Shown here in pieces: positions 33,231 to 44,761 of a stretch of 64,000 nt of DNA. How positions within the stretch are numbered: the stretch's first letter is position 1; the number at the start of each line of letters is the position of its first letter. The position numbers and the translations under genes were made by a program. Origin of the DNA: Callorhinus ursinus (Eukaryota > Chordata > Mammalia > Carnivora > Otariidae); contig NW_020312827.1 of NCBI RefSeq assembly GCF_003265705.1, forward strand, positions 18,859,618 through 18,923,617, given 5' to 3'. The notes below the pieces were generated by a model. It was not told where the DNA came from. It searched no databases and worked only from the letters and a program-made list of their open reading frames with translations.

Positions 33231-34498
33231 CTTTTAGAAATGCTAAACCAAGAGGTTGACCTAATTGGGGTTCTGGTGAAAATCTACACTTATTTTATAA
33301 AATTCATTTTGTAGTAGATATAATAGGAAACTCAAAGCTAATCCCTCCAGGTCAGAAATCAGGAGGGACATATCACAGGGGGACCCAAAAATAAATTTAT
33401 TTGGAAAACAAGCTGCTTATTTCCACCAGGTAGAAGTCTCTTAGGTGGTCTCTCTTTCTGTATCTCAGGTCTGCAGAGCAAACCAGAGCCAATCAGGAAG
33501 CAGATTAACTAGGTACACATTTAAATTAATAATTTTCTTCCAAATGTATTGCAGTCACTTTAACAAGCAAAGCTAAACAGAACGCTTCAGTAAAAGGAAG
33601 GAACAAAGAGAACTGATATATATGGAACAATCATCAATTTTTTTGTTGTTGATAGAGAAATGCCGTCATTAATTTTAAACAAAACAAACCTCAAAACCAA
33701 TGAAACTGCTTCCTTTCTTCGCAAAGAGCCCCACCCAGAGTATGGAACTAGCATTACCCCCGAAAGCTATTCTGACCCACAAAACACAACTAGAAAAAAA
33801 ACATTTCTACTTTTTTCTTCCCCCCAGGTCTTAAGCGGGTCTTAGAGACGTTATTATATATGGCTTCTTCACCACTCTTTTGTCATAACATCTGGATTTG
33901 GGAATCAGTCAATACACTAAATTTAAGTAGGGAATGGAAGATTAGAAGAACAACTTTCTCCCTAAGAATAAATAATTCTTGCTTGTCAGATGAGAATAAA
34001 GATCCTTCAGCCAGGAAAGAGAGAAATAATGCTCCAAAGCTCAAAAAAATTACTTTTTTTCTTTCTCTTTAGGAACGATATTTTTTTCACCTACTTCTGC
34101 CAGACCCTACCTTTCCCAAGAGTCTCTTTTGTCTAGATTTTTCTCTCTCGGGGCACTCTTTATCAGCTCCAGCTGTCCAAGGTAAGCTTTTTTCTTTACC
34201 TCACAAAGAGTTTTCGGAAGAAAGAAACGTTAATTACAACCCTTTAGAGAGTCAGCTGAGTTATTTAGAATTGTTGTCTGGGTCCTCCAATTTTATCCAA
34301 CCTTGCCTTTGGGGCTAGTGAATGGTAGTGGAAAACTCAGGTGCTTTTAAACAAATCAATCTTTATAAAAATCTCTTCTGTACCAGTAAAAAGCTGGTGG
34401 TCATGAGCAAGTCATATCAGCTACCCTCACTTAAAAAAAAAAAAAAATTGAGAACATCATTCCTGTGAGAGAAGGCTATTAGGAGAGATAACATATAA
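33231..34498. other. Unassigned DNA, no gene seen
   Basis: A long pyrimidine run before 'ccccccagg' at about 33809-33828 resembles a splice acceptor, but the following frame stops at once. An A-run lies at 34433-34447. Confidence 0.4.
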
Positions 34499-34728
34499 GA
34501 TACACAGAGTATGGGATGCCTGGGTGTGGCTCAGTAGGTTAACCATCTGCCTTCAGCTCAGGTCATTATCCCAGGGTCCTGGGATGAGCCCTGCATCAGG
34601 CTCCCTGCTCAGCAGGGAGTCTGCTTCTCCCTCTGCCTCTGCCTGCCACTCCCCCTGCTTGTGCTTTCTCTCTCTCTCTCTCTCTAATAAATAAATGAAA
34701 TCTTAAAAAAAAAGATGCATAGAGTATG
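34499..34728 (+). mobile_element. CAN SINE, sense, 15-bp TSDs
   Basis: The element is 34514-34713, with a small insertion in the head ('gggtgtggctcag'). TSDs 'gatacacagagtatg' and 'gatgcatagagtatg' match at 13 of 15. Confidence 0.93.
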
Positions 34729-35392
34729 ATCTTGGCATATTTGGGAAGAAAATATTGAAACTTTTGGAAAGAAAAAAACTTTGAAACTTTGGGTATTAGA
34801 CAGGAGTTTAGGTGCTGTGGAAAAGAAGAGGAGTGAGGGGTAAGGAAGATATGTTGTGCCTTCACAAGAAGAAAATACAGCCAGAGTAATGAGTGAGATC
34901 AATTGAAGGGTCAGAGAATGTTGATGACTCAGAGAAGCTTCTTAGGCCTTCTCCCCTCCCACACAAAAAGCCCCATTACCAGATTCCTCAAACTACATAT
35001 CATCCTTCACTACCTCTCTTGTTACTTCAACCCCTCAAAAAATTCTTGAGGCAGAAGATAAACAGGAAGTCCTGAGGGACAGGTAAGGGACGGCATTTAC
35101 TTCAGTTCCCAGGACTCTGCTTTCCCAACAGTTTCAAGGAAGCCTCATCATATTTCATTTTAGAATACTCATGGCATAGTATCCAGGGAAGGAGGACCTT
35201 AGCATGTGTTTCCTGCAGTTTACTTGGAAATGAAGGGTGGAGTTAGAAGGATTGAGTATCCTAGTATCACTCAACCACATGGTGGTGGATTCTGGGCCAG
35301 TTCAATGACAGGTGGACCTCCTTTGACAGGTAGCCTGCATCCCTTGACTAAATACCCTTTGTGAAAGGAAGATACATCATCCCATTACCTTT

Positions 35393-35805
35393 TATTCATG
35401 TATATATATGAATTATATATATATATATATTTTTTTTTTTTTGTAGGCCCCACACACATCATGGAGCCCAGCAGGGAGCTTGAACTCTTGACCCTGAGAT
35501 CAAGACCAGAGCTAGGGGCTCCTGGGTGGCACGGTGGCTTAAGTGCTGGACTCTTGCTTTCCACTCAGATCCTGATCTCAGAGTGGTGATCTCAGAGTTG
35601 TGAGATCAAGCCCCATGAGGGGCTTGACACTCAGTGCGGAGTTTGCTTAAGACTCTCTCTCCCTCTGCTTCTGCCCCTCCCCAACACACACTCTCTCTCT
35701 CTCTCTTTCTAAAAATAAATAAATAAATCTTAAAAAAAAAAAGACCCAAGCTGACATCAAGAGTTGGATGCTAACCGACTGAGCCACTCAGGGGCCCCTA
35801 TTCAT
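35393..35805 (-). mobile_element. Older CAN SINE, antisense, host of a nested SINE
   Basis: The two halves are 35400-35513 (TA and T-rich tail, 'ggagcttgaactcttgaccc') and 35741-35798 ('gagttggatgctaaccgac', ending 'ctgagccactcaggggcccc' after the first base shown). It is flanked by 'tattcat' at 35393-35399 and 35799-35805. The body lacks the long GA tract, marking an older subfamily. Confidence 0.85.
35502..35752 (+). mobile_element. CAN SINE, sense, inserted in the antisense SINE
   Basis: The element is 35514-35740, with TSDs 'aagaccagagct' and 'aagacccaagct' (10/12). The body carries a local duplication of 'tgatctcagagt'. Confidence 0.9.
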
Positions 35806-35899
35806 ATTTTTTCAGAGAAGTATGCACTTAAGACATAACATCACAAATTGATGATAATAAAAGTGGTAAGAGTAGCAAAAATGATAATATCAATAATTT

Positions 35900-36340
35900 T
35901 AATAATAAAACAAATTAATCACTGCTAAGTAACAACTAGGTGACATCCTCTGGGATGATGATGTTAAAAGCATTTTTTAATTTAATTTTTATTAAAAAAA
36001 TGTAAGTTTTGTTATTCTTATTTTTTTTAAGATTTATTTATTTATTTGAAAGAGAGAGAGAATGAGAGAGAGAGAGCACATGAGACGGGGAAGGGTCAGA
36101 GGGAGAAGCAGACCCCCTGCTGAGCAGGGAGCCCGATGCGGGACTCGATCCAGGAACTCCAGGATCATAACCTGAGCTGAAGGCAGTCGCTTAACCAACT
36201 GAGCCACCCAGGCACCCTGTTATTCTTATTTTACACATGAGATAACCAAGGCTTATAGGAATTAAGTGTAATGCCCAGAGTCACACAATTATTTAAACTA
36301 TTTAGTGGCATAGCTGAGATTCCAGAAGTAGGGCAGTTCC
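35900..36340 (-). mobile_element. MIR, antisense, split by a SINE
   Basis: After the SINE (36025-36217) the antisense MIR core continues: 'ttacacatgagataaccaag', 'agagtcacacaattattta', and 'ggcatagctgagattc'. The upstream half at 35900-36010 is poorly preserved. Confidence 0.6.
36010..36232 (-). mobile_element. CAN SINE, antisense, perfect 15-bp TSDs
   Basis: The element is 36025-36217. 'tgttattcttatttt' is exact at 36010-36024 and 36218-36232. It contains 'gaactccaggatcataac', the 'ctggagt' group diagnostic. Confidence 0.97.
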
Positions 36341-36529
36341 TTCAATACTGTCCCAACAGGTTGGGCAGAGACAGGATTTATGGAACTAACACACTACACA
36401 CTGCAACAGTGCAAAGGTACGAGGATTATGCTAAGAGAGAGGTGGGGACCTAATGGATTCAGGCATTTTCTTTGATATGTGTGTACTCATGTATGTGTAT
36501 TTCCTATAATTTGGACACCATGCAACCAC

Positions 36530-36680
36530 AATAGTCCTAAAATGTAGGTATCATCAGTGCCAAGGTCACTGATGATCTACCTAAAGCTCAGAGAAATGAA
36601 ATAATCTCTTCAAGATCACTTCCATTATAAGCATAAGAAATGAAATTCAAATTAAGTCCAGGTATCCTGGAATTTCTCCG
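36530..36680 (-). mobile_element. MIR fragment, antisense
   Basis: 'taaagctcagagaaatgaaa', 'cttcaagatcact' and 'aaatgaaattcaaattaag' follow the antisense MIR order. Diverged. Confidence 0.45.
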
Positions 36681-36741
36681 TATTTCATTCTTCCTATGGC
36701 TGATGGTAAGTTTATTTTGTAAAAGAAGAATTTAAAAATTC

Positions 36742-36860
36742 TTTTTTTAAGTGTTTATTTACTTATTTAAGTAATCTCTACACCCAATGTGAGGCTTGAA
36801 CTCATGACCCTGACTGAGATCAAGAGTCTCATGCTATCAACTGAGCCAGCCAGGTGCCCC
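36742..36860 (-). mobile_element. Old CAN SINE, antisense, short form
   Basis: 'gtgtttatttacttatttaa', 'gaggcttgaactcatgaccc' and 'ctgagccagccaggtgcccc' give the short old form without a GA-rich tract. TSDs are unclear. Confidence 0.85.
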
Positions 36861-36880
36861 AAAGATGAATTAATTTAAAA

Positions 36881-37102
36881 ATATTTTGATTTTGGGTGCC
36901 TGGGTGGCTCAGTCGGTTAAGCGTCTGCCTTCAGCTCAGGTCATGATCCCAGGGTCCTGGGATCTAGTCCCATGTTGGGCTCCTTGCTCTGTAAGGAATC
37001 TGCTTCTCCCTCTGCTGCACCCCGCCCCCGCTGCACTCATTCTCTCAATTTCTCTCTCTCTCTCAAATAAACAAATAAAATCTTTAAAAAATACTTTGAA
37101 TT
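36881..37102 (+). mobile_element. CAN SINE, sense
   Basis: The element is about 36893-37090 with head 'gggtgcctgggtggctcag'. The flanks 'atattttgattt' and 'atactttgaatt' fit a decayed TSD (10/12). It lies 30 bp from the antisense copy upstream. Confidence 0.93.
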
Positions 37103-37179
37103 ACCTGAAAACATGTATATATCAATTACTCTTCTTTGTGTATTTTATTCCATTTAGTTGTTAGTTGGTAATAGCCAAC

Positions 37180-38190
37180 CAAAGTTGTGAACATGAAAGC
37201 ACTTGTTTGTTTATTAAATGAACAGAGTATTAGATTGATAAAGTTGTCATAGACACTTTGGTGAAAAATGGAGAGGCGACTAAAGTTCACACTTGTGAAG
37301 GTGGCCGTGTAGTGGTGTACTGAGAAATGCTCAACAAGTGGATCTCTGGAAAAGTGGAAGCCTGCTTGGTAGGTATATCAATTTTCAGGGTGTAAATACT
37401 CTCACCATGGCCAATTTCAAGCTATTAACATAATGGCATCAACATGGAGTCAGGAAGAAATGTATACAGTGCACTGATAAGCTATGGCAAACTAGTACAG
37501 AAAACCACTGAAGCCACACTTTAACACAACAGAAGTAATGAAGTGAAATGTTACCACCCAATAGTCAACACCAAGCAAATATTGCTACAAAAGGAAAAAG
37601 CCAAAATTTATCCTGTGGATGTCTGGACATTGGACAGTATTGACTTTATGTTGTATCCAATGTAGTTCAGATTTTGAGCTTTCAACCTCCATTTGTTCCT
37701 CCCATGGCTACGTTTCTAAGATGTTTCACAATTTCCTTCTCTATAAAATTCAAGAAATGGTACCAGTGCTAAATTGGACTTCTTACAAAAAGGTGAGTCA
37801 CATTCATCAAAAATGACGGGCTATATAGAGCAGGCAAACTTATTCCTTTCTTTCATTGCCCAAATAAATCATTCATTTATGGAAAAGGACTTTAAGGACA
37901 CCCTAATAATTTCACTTCCACAACTCCACTAATATCAAATCCTCAACATTGCAGGTGCTAAAAGGAAACTCTATGATAAATAACATCTGCAAAGCAAGGA
38001 ATGGTTTCTAAACCACCCACAAGAACACTTGATCAAACCAGGTATTACTGGGCTTCAGACAAATTGTTTTGACTCCACTGAAGAGCCTAATAATTTTGGA
38101 TTGTTGAACCATCACAGGAGAAAAATGTAATTGCTGTGGAAATTAGTTTTAGCGACATCATTTTGAGTTTATGTTCAACATACTTTTTAG
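37180..38190. other. Unassigned ~1 kb block, possibly an ancient repeat
   Basis: The composition is more even than that of its neighbours. Nothing matches L1, LTR, SINE or DNA-transposon landmarks that I know, and stops are frequent in all frames. It could be an old low-copy transposon or unique conserved DNA. Confidence 0.3.
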
Positions 38191-38669
38191 GTTGTTTTAT
38201 GCAAGGCCCTATAGGTGACATAAGGGAAATAAAAGGAAAATAACATTTACTTTGATTTGACAAAATTTACACACAAAAAATAATAACAGAACATACTTAT
38301 TAGAATGTGACCATGAGTTATACCAGGAAAAATATACCCTAGGAGCTGGAAGAATACACAGAAATACAGGATTTTATGATCTAATATGTAATCTGAGAAA
38401 GATTCATAAAGATGCCAGATGTAAGTCTGAGTTTGAAATTGTACCAGACATAGAGATGAAAAATCATCCCCAAGAAATGTGGGAAAAGAAGAGAGGTTTG
38501 ATGGTTGCATCAGGAGAATAAATAAATACAGGGTATTTGTTGAATTCATTCACATATTATAAATTTACCATGGATTATTCCAATTATGGTTTGTATTTTA
38601 TATAGTATAAAGACTCTAGAAAGTGATAGGCAAGAAAAGCTGTCTACTCAGATCTACTCAAGAAAATGC

Positions 38670-39640
38670 TCCACGCCCTCACCAACAAAGAGTATTTTAA
38701 ATCTATTTATAGCCTGTGTAGTCATATGTAATAGTAGTTTTAATTTGAAATTCCTAGATGACTAATAAGATTGAATATATTTTCAAGTATTTATGTCCAT
38801 TTGGATATCCTCTTTTGTGAAGTTCCTGTTTAATTCTTTTAGTTATTTTTTTTTAACCAGATTTTCTCTTCTTTACTAATGGATAGGAATTTGTCAATTC
38901 TTTCTTTATAATTAGGGGGATTTCTGTGTAATCATTGTCATCTTTGTATACCCACACTGTAATGAACATATTCTTTATATTGCCATCTGAAAGATTTACT
39001 TTTTAACTTTTACATTAACATCTAAAATCCACCTGAAATTAGTTAGTGTTAATACTGTGAATCTCTCTCTTTTGTTTACATCCAATTGATAAAGTGCAAT
39101 TTATTGAAATTACTGTCTTTTTTTTCCATTCTTCTGTTGTGCTACCTTAACTATAAATCAAGTATCTATCTATCTATCTATATCTGAGTCTGCTTCTAAA
39201 CCCTATTCTACTCTCTAGGATGATTTGACTAATCTTGCACCAATAACACACTGTCTTAATTACAGTGGCTTTGAAATGAGTCTTGATATCTGAGACTTGT
39301 AGTCCTCTTACTTTAGTCTTTTTCTTCAAGATTGCATTGGCTGTTCTTGGCCCTTTGAATGTTTGTATGGATTTTACTGTCAGCTTATAAATTTCAACAA
39401 AAGAATTCCATAAGAATTAGGATTTTTCTCTTCCTTGGGATTTCAGTAAACTTATGGATGAATTTGGAGATCATTGGTTTCTTTGCATCCTAAGTCTTCC
39501 ATTCCATGAATATTCCTTCATTGTTTTAGATCATATCAATTCTCCCTCAATAATGTCTTATGATTCACTCAGGTTTATCTCTTCATTTATTATAGTTTTT
39601 TCTAGGTATTTTGATGATTTGATCAGTTCAGAATATTGAA
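38670..39640 (-). mobile_element. Old L1 (L1M-type) ORF2/3' region, antisense
   Basis: Antisense phrases include 'acgccctcaccaaca', 'ttacagtggctttgaaatga', 'attgcattggctgttcttgg', 'gggatttcagtaaact', and 'tctaggtattttgatg'. A (CTAT)n patch lies at 39164-39184. Confidence 0.7.
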
Positions 39641-40300
39641 GATTTAAATATTAAAGGCATTTAAAATCCTTGAAGGAGATTTAGGCAAATATCTTTATGA
39701 CTAAAGGTCTAGAATGTTTCTTGTATGTGAAAAAAATCACAAACTATAAATTAAACAGGGAAAACATTACAATATTAAAAGAAATACTATTCATAAAAAA
39801 CACCAGAAATTGAGAAAAAAAATTGAACCTCAAACAGAAGATATTGACAGTATACACAACCAAAACTGGAGGAAAAAAAAACATCTATCATTTAGGAAAG
39901 AACAAATATCTAAATTTTAAATGACCTAAATTCATGGAAGGAGCACTTAGCCAAAGAAGAAACACATATGACCTACACATATATGACAAAGCTTAGTAAT
40001 GATTAATCATTATTATTATTTTTCATTAATAATAATTCAAATACAAATTATAGCCAAATTAGATAGAATCTAATCACTTGTTTATCAAAAAAATAAAATG
40101 TCTGACAAAACTGAGTGGTGGTGAAGATATATAACAGGGGAACATTCATGCACTGAATATACATTCACGCACTGAAGAGAGTGAGTGATAAAAAACTGTC
40201 AAGATTACTTTACAAAACAATTCACATTATATTTTAAGGTTAAATATAATCCAACAAGTACACTCTCAGACATGTGACTTAATAGAATGATTTATGTCCA
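39641..40300 (+). mobile_element. Old L1 ORF2 3' part, sense
   Basis: Sense phrases such as 'cttagccaaagaagaaacac', 'actgagtggtggtgaagat' and 'ttacaaaacaattcaca' fit the ORF2 C-terminal region of old L1s. It meets the antisense L1 head to head near 39640. It contains a 19-bp tandem duplication at 40142-40179. Confidence 0.6.
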
Positions 40301-40309
40301 TTTGTTTAT

Positions 40310-40985
40310 TTTTTTTAAATTGAGCGTTGCTGCATATTAGGTTGTGCAATTATTTTGGTGGGTCATACAAAGCATTTTTGAAAATGAAATAGAATAGAGA
40401 AGAAAAGATCAATATTCTCCTAACATGTTAAGGGTAAGGGCTTCAGTCACGCACATATTTGTTGGAAAAGGCACTCCACCCTGGGCCTTGGTGGCCCTGC
40501 ACATTGCTGCTACATGGGCCAAGAATGTAAAGCTCCACCCACTCTTTGTCCAGGCCACTACTCAGGGTGGTATTTGCAGTGAACAGCCTTGAGGGATGAG
40601 GTAATGTCTCCCCCCAGACAAAGTGCAGGCTTACTATGTAAGCGGATGATCACCCAAGCTCAGTGTTTCTCTCCCATAACACAGCCCACTGCATGTTCAG
40701 GCATCCATCATGAACGCTTTGTGTCACACCTGTGGGACTTTGAGGTATGGGAAATTGATGCCAGAAAGCATGAGGCTCTGGCTACTGCTTTTGCCATGAG
40801 TAATGAGGTCCTTTGTCTCTGACTTGAGAGTTTTGTGTCTCCTGCCAGCATCCATGAAATAATAACAGGCTAGTTTATTAGCTTGCAAGTAAGATGATAT
40901 CCCGCACTCTGCACAATTTTCCCCAATGTTTTCCTGGCCACACTGTGAAACTTTTCTAACTGTGGATCACTATCAGAAAAGTTTG
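40310..40985. mobile_element. Possible hAT-like DNA transposon halves around an inner insert
   Basis: The left part ('aggttgtgcaattattttgg', 'aaatgaaatagaatagagaa') and right part ('ccacactgtgaaac', 'ggatcactatcagaaaagtt') resemble the two ends of an ancient non-autonomous DNA transposon. They are separated by a GC-richer block at about 40440-40890. The family is not certain. Confidence 0.35.
40440..40890. other. GC-richer insert of unassigned origin (LTR-like?)
   Basis: Its GC content is clearly above that of its flanks. The block has ordinary 'ttgtctctgacttgagagtt' and 'tgtgtctcctgccagcatcc' text that looks like an old LTR or transposon interior. A 77-codon plus-strand frame at 40589-40822 has no motif I recognise. 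Confidence 0.3.
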
Positions 40986-41700
40986 AAAGCCTTTTCATGA
41001 ATCAAGAAACATGTAGATAGAATACGATTTATAGTAGTAGAATTTGTAATACCCAAAATAAAACAAAACAAAAGCTGAAAGAAACACAAATGTTAATCAT
41101 CACGATGATGGATAAATAAATTCTAGAATGGCCATTCAAAGCAATATACATAGCAGTGAAAATAGACAACCCACAGGAACATGCTACAAAATGGATCATA
41201 GAAACAATGTGGGGCAAATCAAGTCAATTATGGATGACTATCTGCAATATAACAGCATTTTTAAGAATTTTTAAAATAGGGGCGCCTGGGTGGCTCAGTT
41301 GGTTAAGCGACTGCCTTCGGCTCAGGTCATGATCCTGGAGTCCCAGGATCGAGTCCCGCATCAGGCTCCCTGCTCAGCAGGGAGTCTGCTTCTCCCTCTG
41401 ACCTTCCTTTCTCTCATGCTCTCTACCATTCTCTCTCTCTCTCTCAATAAATAAATAAAAATCTTTAATAAAAAAAGAATTTTTAAAATAAAGATAATTA
41501 AGCAGTATTCTAAGACTACATACATGTGTGGTAAAAATTGTTATTTATAAAATAGAATAAAAATATAAACATAATATTCAGGATAGTGCTTAGTCCTGGA
41601 AAAAAGTCAGGCTTATGTGATTAGAATAAGCACATGAGTAGCTTAAATGAAGAATGTATACACAGGAGTTCATTAATGGTTCATAATGCAAAAATATAAA
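40986..41700 (+). mobile_element. Old L1 3' end, sense, continuation after the insert
   Basis: 'ttgtaatacccaaaataaaa', 'gatgatggataaataaattc', 'gaacatgctacaaaatggat' and 'aatattcaggatagtgctta' are 3'-terminal landmarks of old L1s. It is interrupted by the SINE at 41279-41474. Confidence 0.65.
41263..41490 (+). mobile_element. CAN SINE, sense, perfect 16-bp TSDs
   Basis: The element is 41279-41474. 'aagaatttttaaaata' is exact on both sides (41263-41278 and 41475-41490). It carries the 'gactgccttcggctc' and 'gatcctggagtccca' diagnostics. Confidence 0.97.
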
Positions 41701-43600
41701 ACACATATTAATTTAATGTGCAAAATATTACTTGGTAACTTTTTTTAAATGACCCAAATTCCAAAATTGGAAGAGGAGAATGGGCAAACTATGCACACTA
41801 ATGATACCAAAAACTATTTGTTTCAATCTTTAATATAATTGCCACCAATGGAGAGTAAAATAATTTAATTTCAAACTGCATTAGTTTTTACCACTTGGAG
41901 CACAGGCTATGAAATTTTAAAAGATGTTCTTTAAGTAACCAATTTTATATTAAATTCCATTTTATTTTATAGAAATGGAAATTTGAAAATAGCAGTAAAT
42001 TCAGATTTGAAGCTTAATATTTTGTTTGTAATTTGGAGATTCACATAGAACACCCCCACCACCACTTTTCTGCATTGAAAAGAAGCTCAGATGGTATTAT
42101 ACCCAGAACTTAAGAAATCCAAAAACAAGAATATAGAGAAAATATTTGAGAAGCTGGAAGTTAAATGGATCACTCTCTATATGCACCATGCTGAGTGAAA
42201 CATAAAATTAAATTAAATTCACAAACAGAAACATTCCAGCTTTCAAATGTTGCTAGTTCTCCACTACTCCAATGCTACAAGTAGAGATTTAAAAAGTTAC
42301 ATTGAGCTATGAAGGCATGAGTTCTCCTGATGATAAAGCAAAATTTCCAAATATAGACTCATATGACCAGTGAAGTTTTAAAAGGGAGAGGGGGGAAAGG
42401 AAAAAAAAACCTTAAAAATCATTTCTCAAGCAGTATACTCATTTTTACAGCATGCATTGGTTTATAATTTAAGTGCATAGAGTACCATTTATTCTTCCTT
42501 TTGTAAAAAAAAATGAAAAAATAAATAAAAGTAATATAAGGTAAATGTTCTTGTGCTAGTTTGCCCATGCCAACGTATACGGTTTATTTCTAATTCTGTT
42601 TGTATGTATGGTGCAAATGGAGTCTTATTAAATCTGTGGCTTCTAGTCTCATGATTACTTTTTCACAATTTATTCCATATGCCATCCGGCATTTGTAATT
42701 CTTACTCCATTAAAAGCCTTTATTTTTCTAGCTTCTCAATGATCCCATTACTTTCCAGGCAACCCGAGCCCAGTTGGTTTTGCAGGAATGTCATCTCAGC
42801 AAAAACCTCTCTGAACAAAGATGTTTGCCTGGTCCAGAAAGCTGTAGGGTCGTGGCTGGCTTCCTGTATCTTTGGGGTCAGCAGCAACCCACCTTCTCAC
42901 TGCCCAAGCGCTCCCTTGGCCCTCCACATTATATATTTGGCCATTCCTGCTGTGGAGGAAGAAGCAAACCATAGTTACTTTATAGCCAGCAATTAGACTC
43001 AAGGTTTTGGGAATTTACGTCCCCCTTAAAAAAGAAAAGCAATAGTACCCTCAGAAAGGTATGGAAAAAAAATTGTTTTAAAGAAAATAACATGGAGTCA
43101 GTGTGAATATGCTACAGTCCTAAATTGATGCTGGGTTTGGCTCCAATCTGCTGAGGAAATTTAAGGCTTCTCAAGGCCTGGACATACTGTGGCAGAAATA
43201 TAACAAAAGCCACAAGAATGGAATTCCAGATGGTCATGTTAACATTGCTCTGCATAGAGAAATCCACCAACTCTAAACTTGTTCAAATCATCTTACTAAT
43301 ATGAGCATCATTCAAATGATTAAGCACATGATTCCTACAGAAGGAAGCAGTATATGGCATTAAGTATTACCACAGCAGATAGAAACACATTTTCCTACCT
43401 ATAATGGGTTAATAATATTTAAAACACAAAATGCTTTCAGTTTAGGTACAGGGTTTGTGATGAGACAGTAGATTCAGGACAGCCTGTGTTCTTCGAATTC
43501 TGCCTCACCCTCCTGCCAATGAAGAGTATCACTTGGATTTCTCAACCTAAATTTCTCTACCTCCCTCTGGGAGGTAGTATCTGAGGTAGGTCATACTAAA
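41701..43600. other. Unassigned DNA, no gene seen
   Basis: Mostly AT-rich. A more even-composition stretch at 42680-43010 gives overlapping 60-100 codon frames on both strands but no recognisable domain. It could be unique conserved DNA. Confidence 0.4.
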
Positions 43601-43609
43601 CACTCTTCT

Positions 43610-44225
43610 AATTCACTGTGATACTCTGTATGGCCTCGCCTTTCTATCATCTGAGCATGCATCTAAAGGATGGTAGAATATGCCACCCCAAAATACATCG
43701 CTTCTGCCTATAATTTTGAGATGTAGGCACTTGAGAAACAGCCTATGTAAGGAGAGGCTTTCTCTGAATTGCCCTTCTCTGCTTAAAGACAAATCCTCCA
43801 ACAGGAACTCAGTTGTCTAAATCTTCCCCCCAGGAGCTTCATCTGCTAGGGAAGACTGACTCATCACAGGAGAAAAGACTGGAAGTCGACACCACACTAG
43901 ACACACTTTGTCACAAACCGTCATACCTCCCAATCTGTTTTCCTAAGGGCATCAAAGACCACCTGTTCTTCCTCTTTCCTAAAAATCACTTCATCCCCCT
44001 TAAAAAGTCAACCCCCCCACTTCTCCTTCCCTATTATGATAGTATTTAATCCTGAATTCTATACCTACTCCAGAAGTTACTCATTTTCCCTGAGTATCTT
44101 CCACATATATATGAAATATTTATGTTAATAAACTCTATTTGTTTTTCTCTTGTTAATCTGTCTTTTATTACAGAGGTCTCAGCTAAGAACTCAGAAGAGT
44201 AGAAGAAAATTATCCCCCCCATCCC
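43610..44225 (+). mobile_element. ERVL-like solo LTR, sense
   Basis: Typical LTR layout: a C-rich middle, a poly-A signal AATAAA at 44127-44132, then 'ttgttaatctgtcttttatt' and 'acagaggtctcagctaagaa' near the 3' end. The post-signal 'gttaatctgtctttt' and 'ggtctcagc' motifs recur in mammalian ERVL-group LTRs. No internal region is attached. The exact subfamily and the 5' edge are uncertain. Confidence 0.6.
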
Positions 44226-44369
44226 TATAACCACTTTCCCAAGGCAGAATGCCTGTCAGCCTCTGTGACATCTTCCTGTGCAGCCTCATCGCTGCTCCTC
44301 AATGTTGATTTGCCTCTCTGTCCTCTTCACTGAAAGAGTAGATGTTGAAAAAGAGAGTTTTGGACTGAA

Positions 44370-44585
44370 CTAGGCTGAAACCCCAATACAACCATTTATC
44401 GGTTATAATATGACCTACGGTCAGAGAGTTAATGTCTCCAAGACTTAATTTCCTCCTCAGTAAAACACTCGCCTCATCCTCTGTTTGAAAAGACCGACTG
44501 AGCTGACACAGGGAAAGCATCAGCCAGTGACCAGCACAGAGTACTAACTTAATTCACGGTACTAATGATGGTGAAAATGAGGAGG
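44370..44585 (+). mobile_element. MIR, sense
   Basis: 'agagagttaatgtctccaag', 'acttaatttcctcctcagta' and 'catcagccagtgaccagcac' follow the sense MIR order. Confidence 0.6.
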
Positions 44586-44761
44586 AGGCAACAGGATGGT
44601 AAGATCAACAATTATAAGCATTATTGTATAATCCAATGAATTTAAATATCTCTCAATATCAGACTGTTTTCTATCCAAAATATGATCTAGGAAAATGTTA
44701 AAATATACAAACACAAGACTAGAAGATAGGAGGTCTGAAACTTAGAATCATGAAATAAGTT

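Noticed and set aside
33809..33830. Strong polypyrimidine-AG acceptor-like site.
   Set aside because: The downstream sequence meets stops quickly and no matching donor or conserved frame is visible.
42679..43002. Overlapping 60-105 codon frames on both strands.
   Set aside because: Open on both strands by composition alone; no domain, splice context or repeat support.
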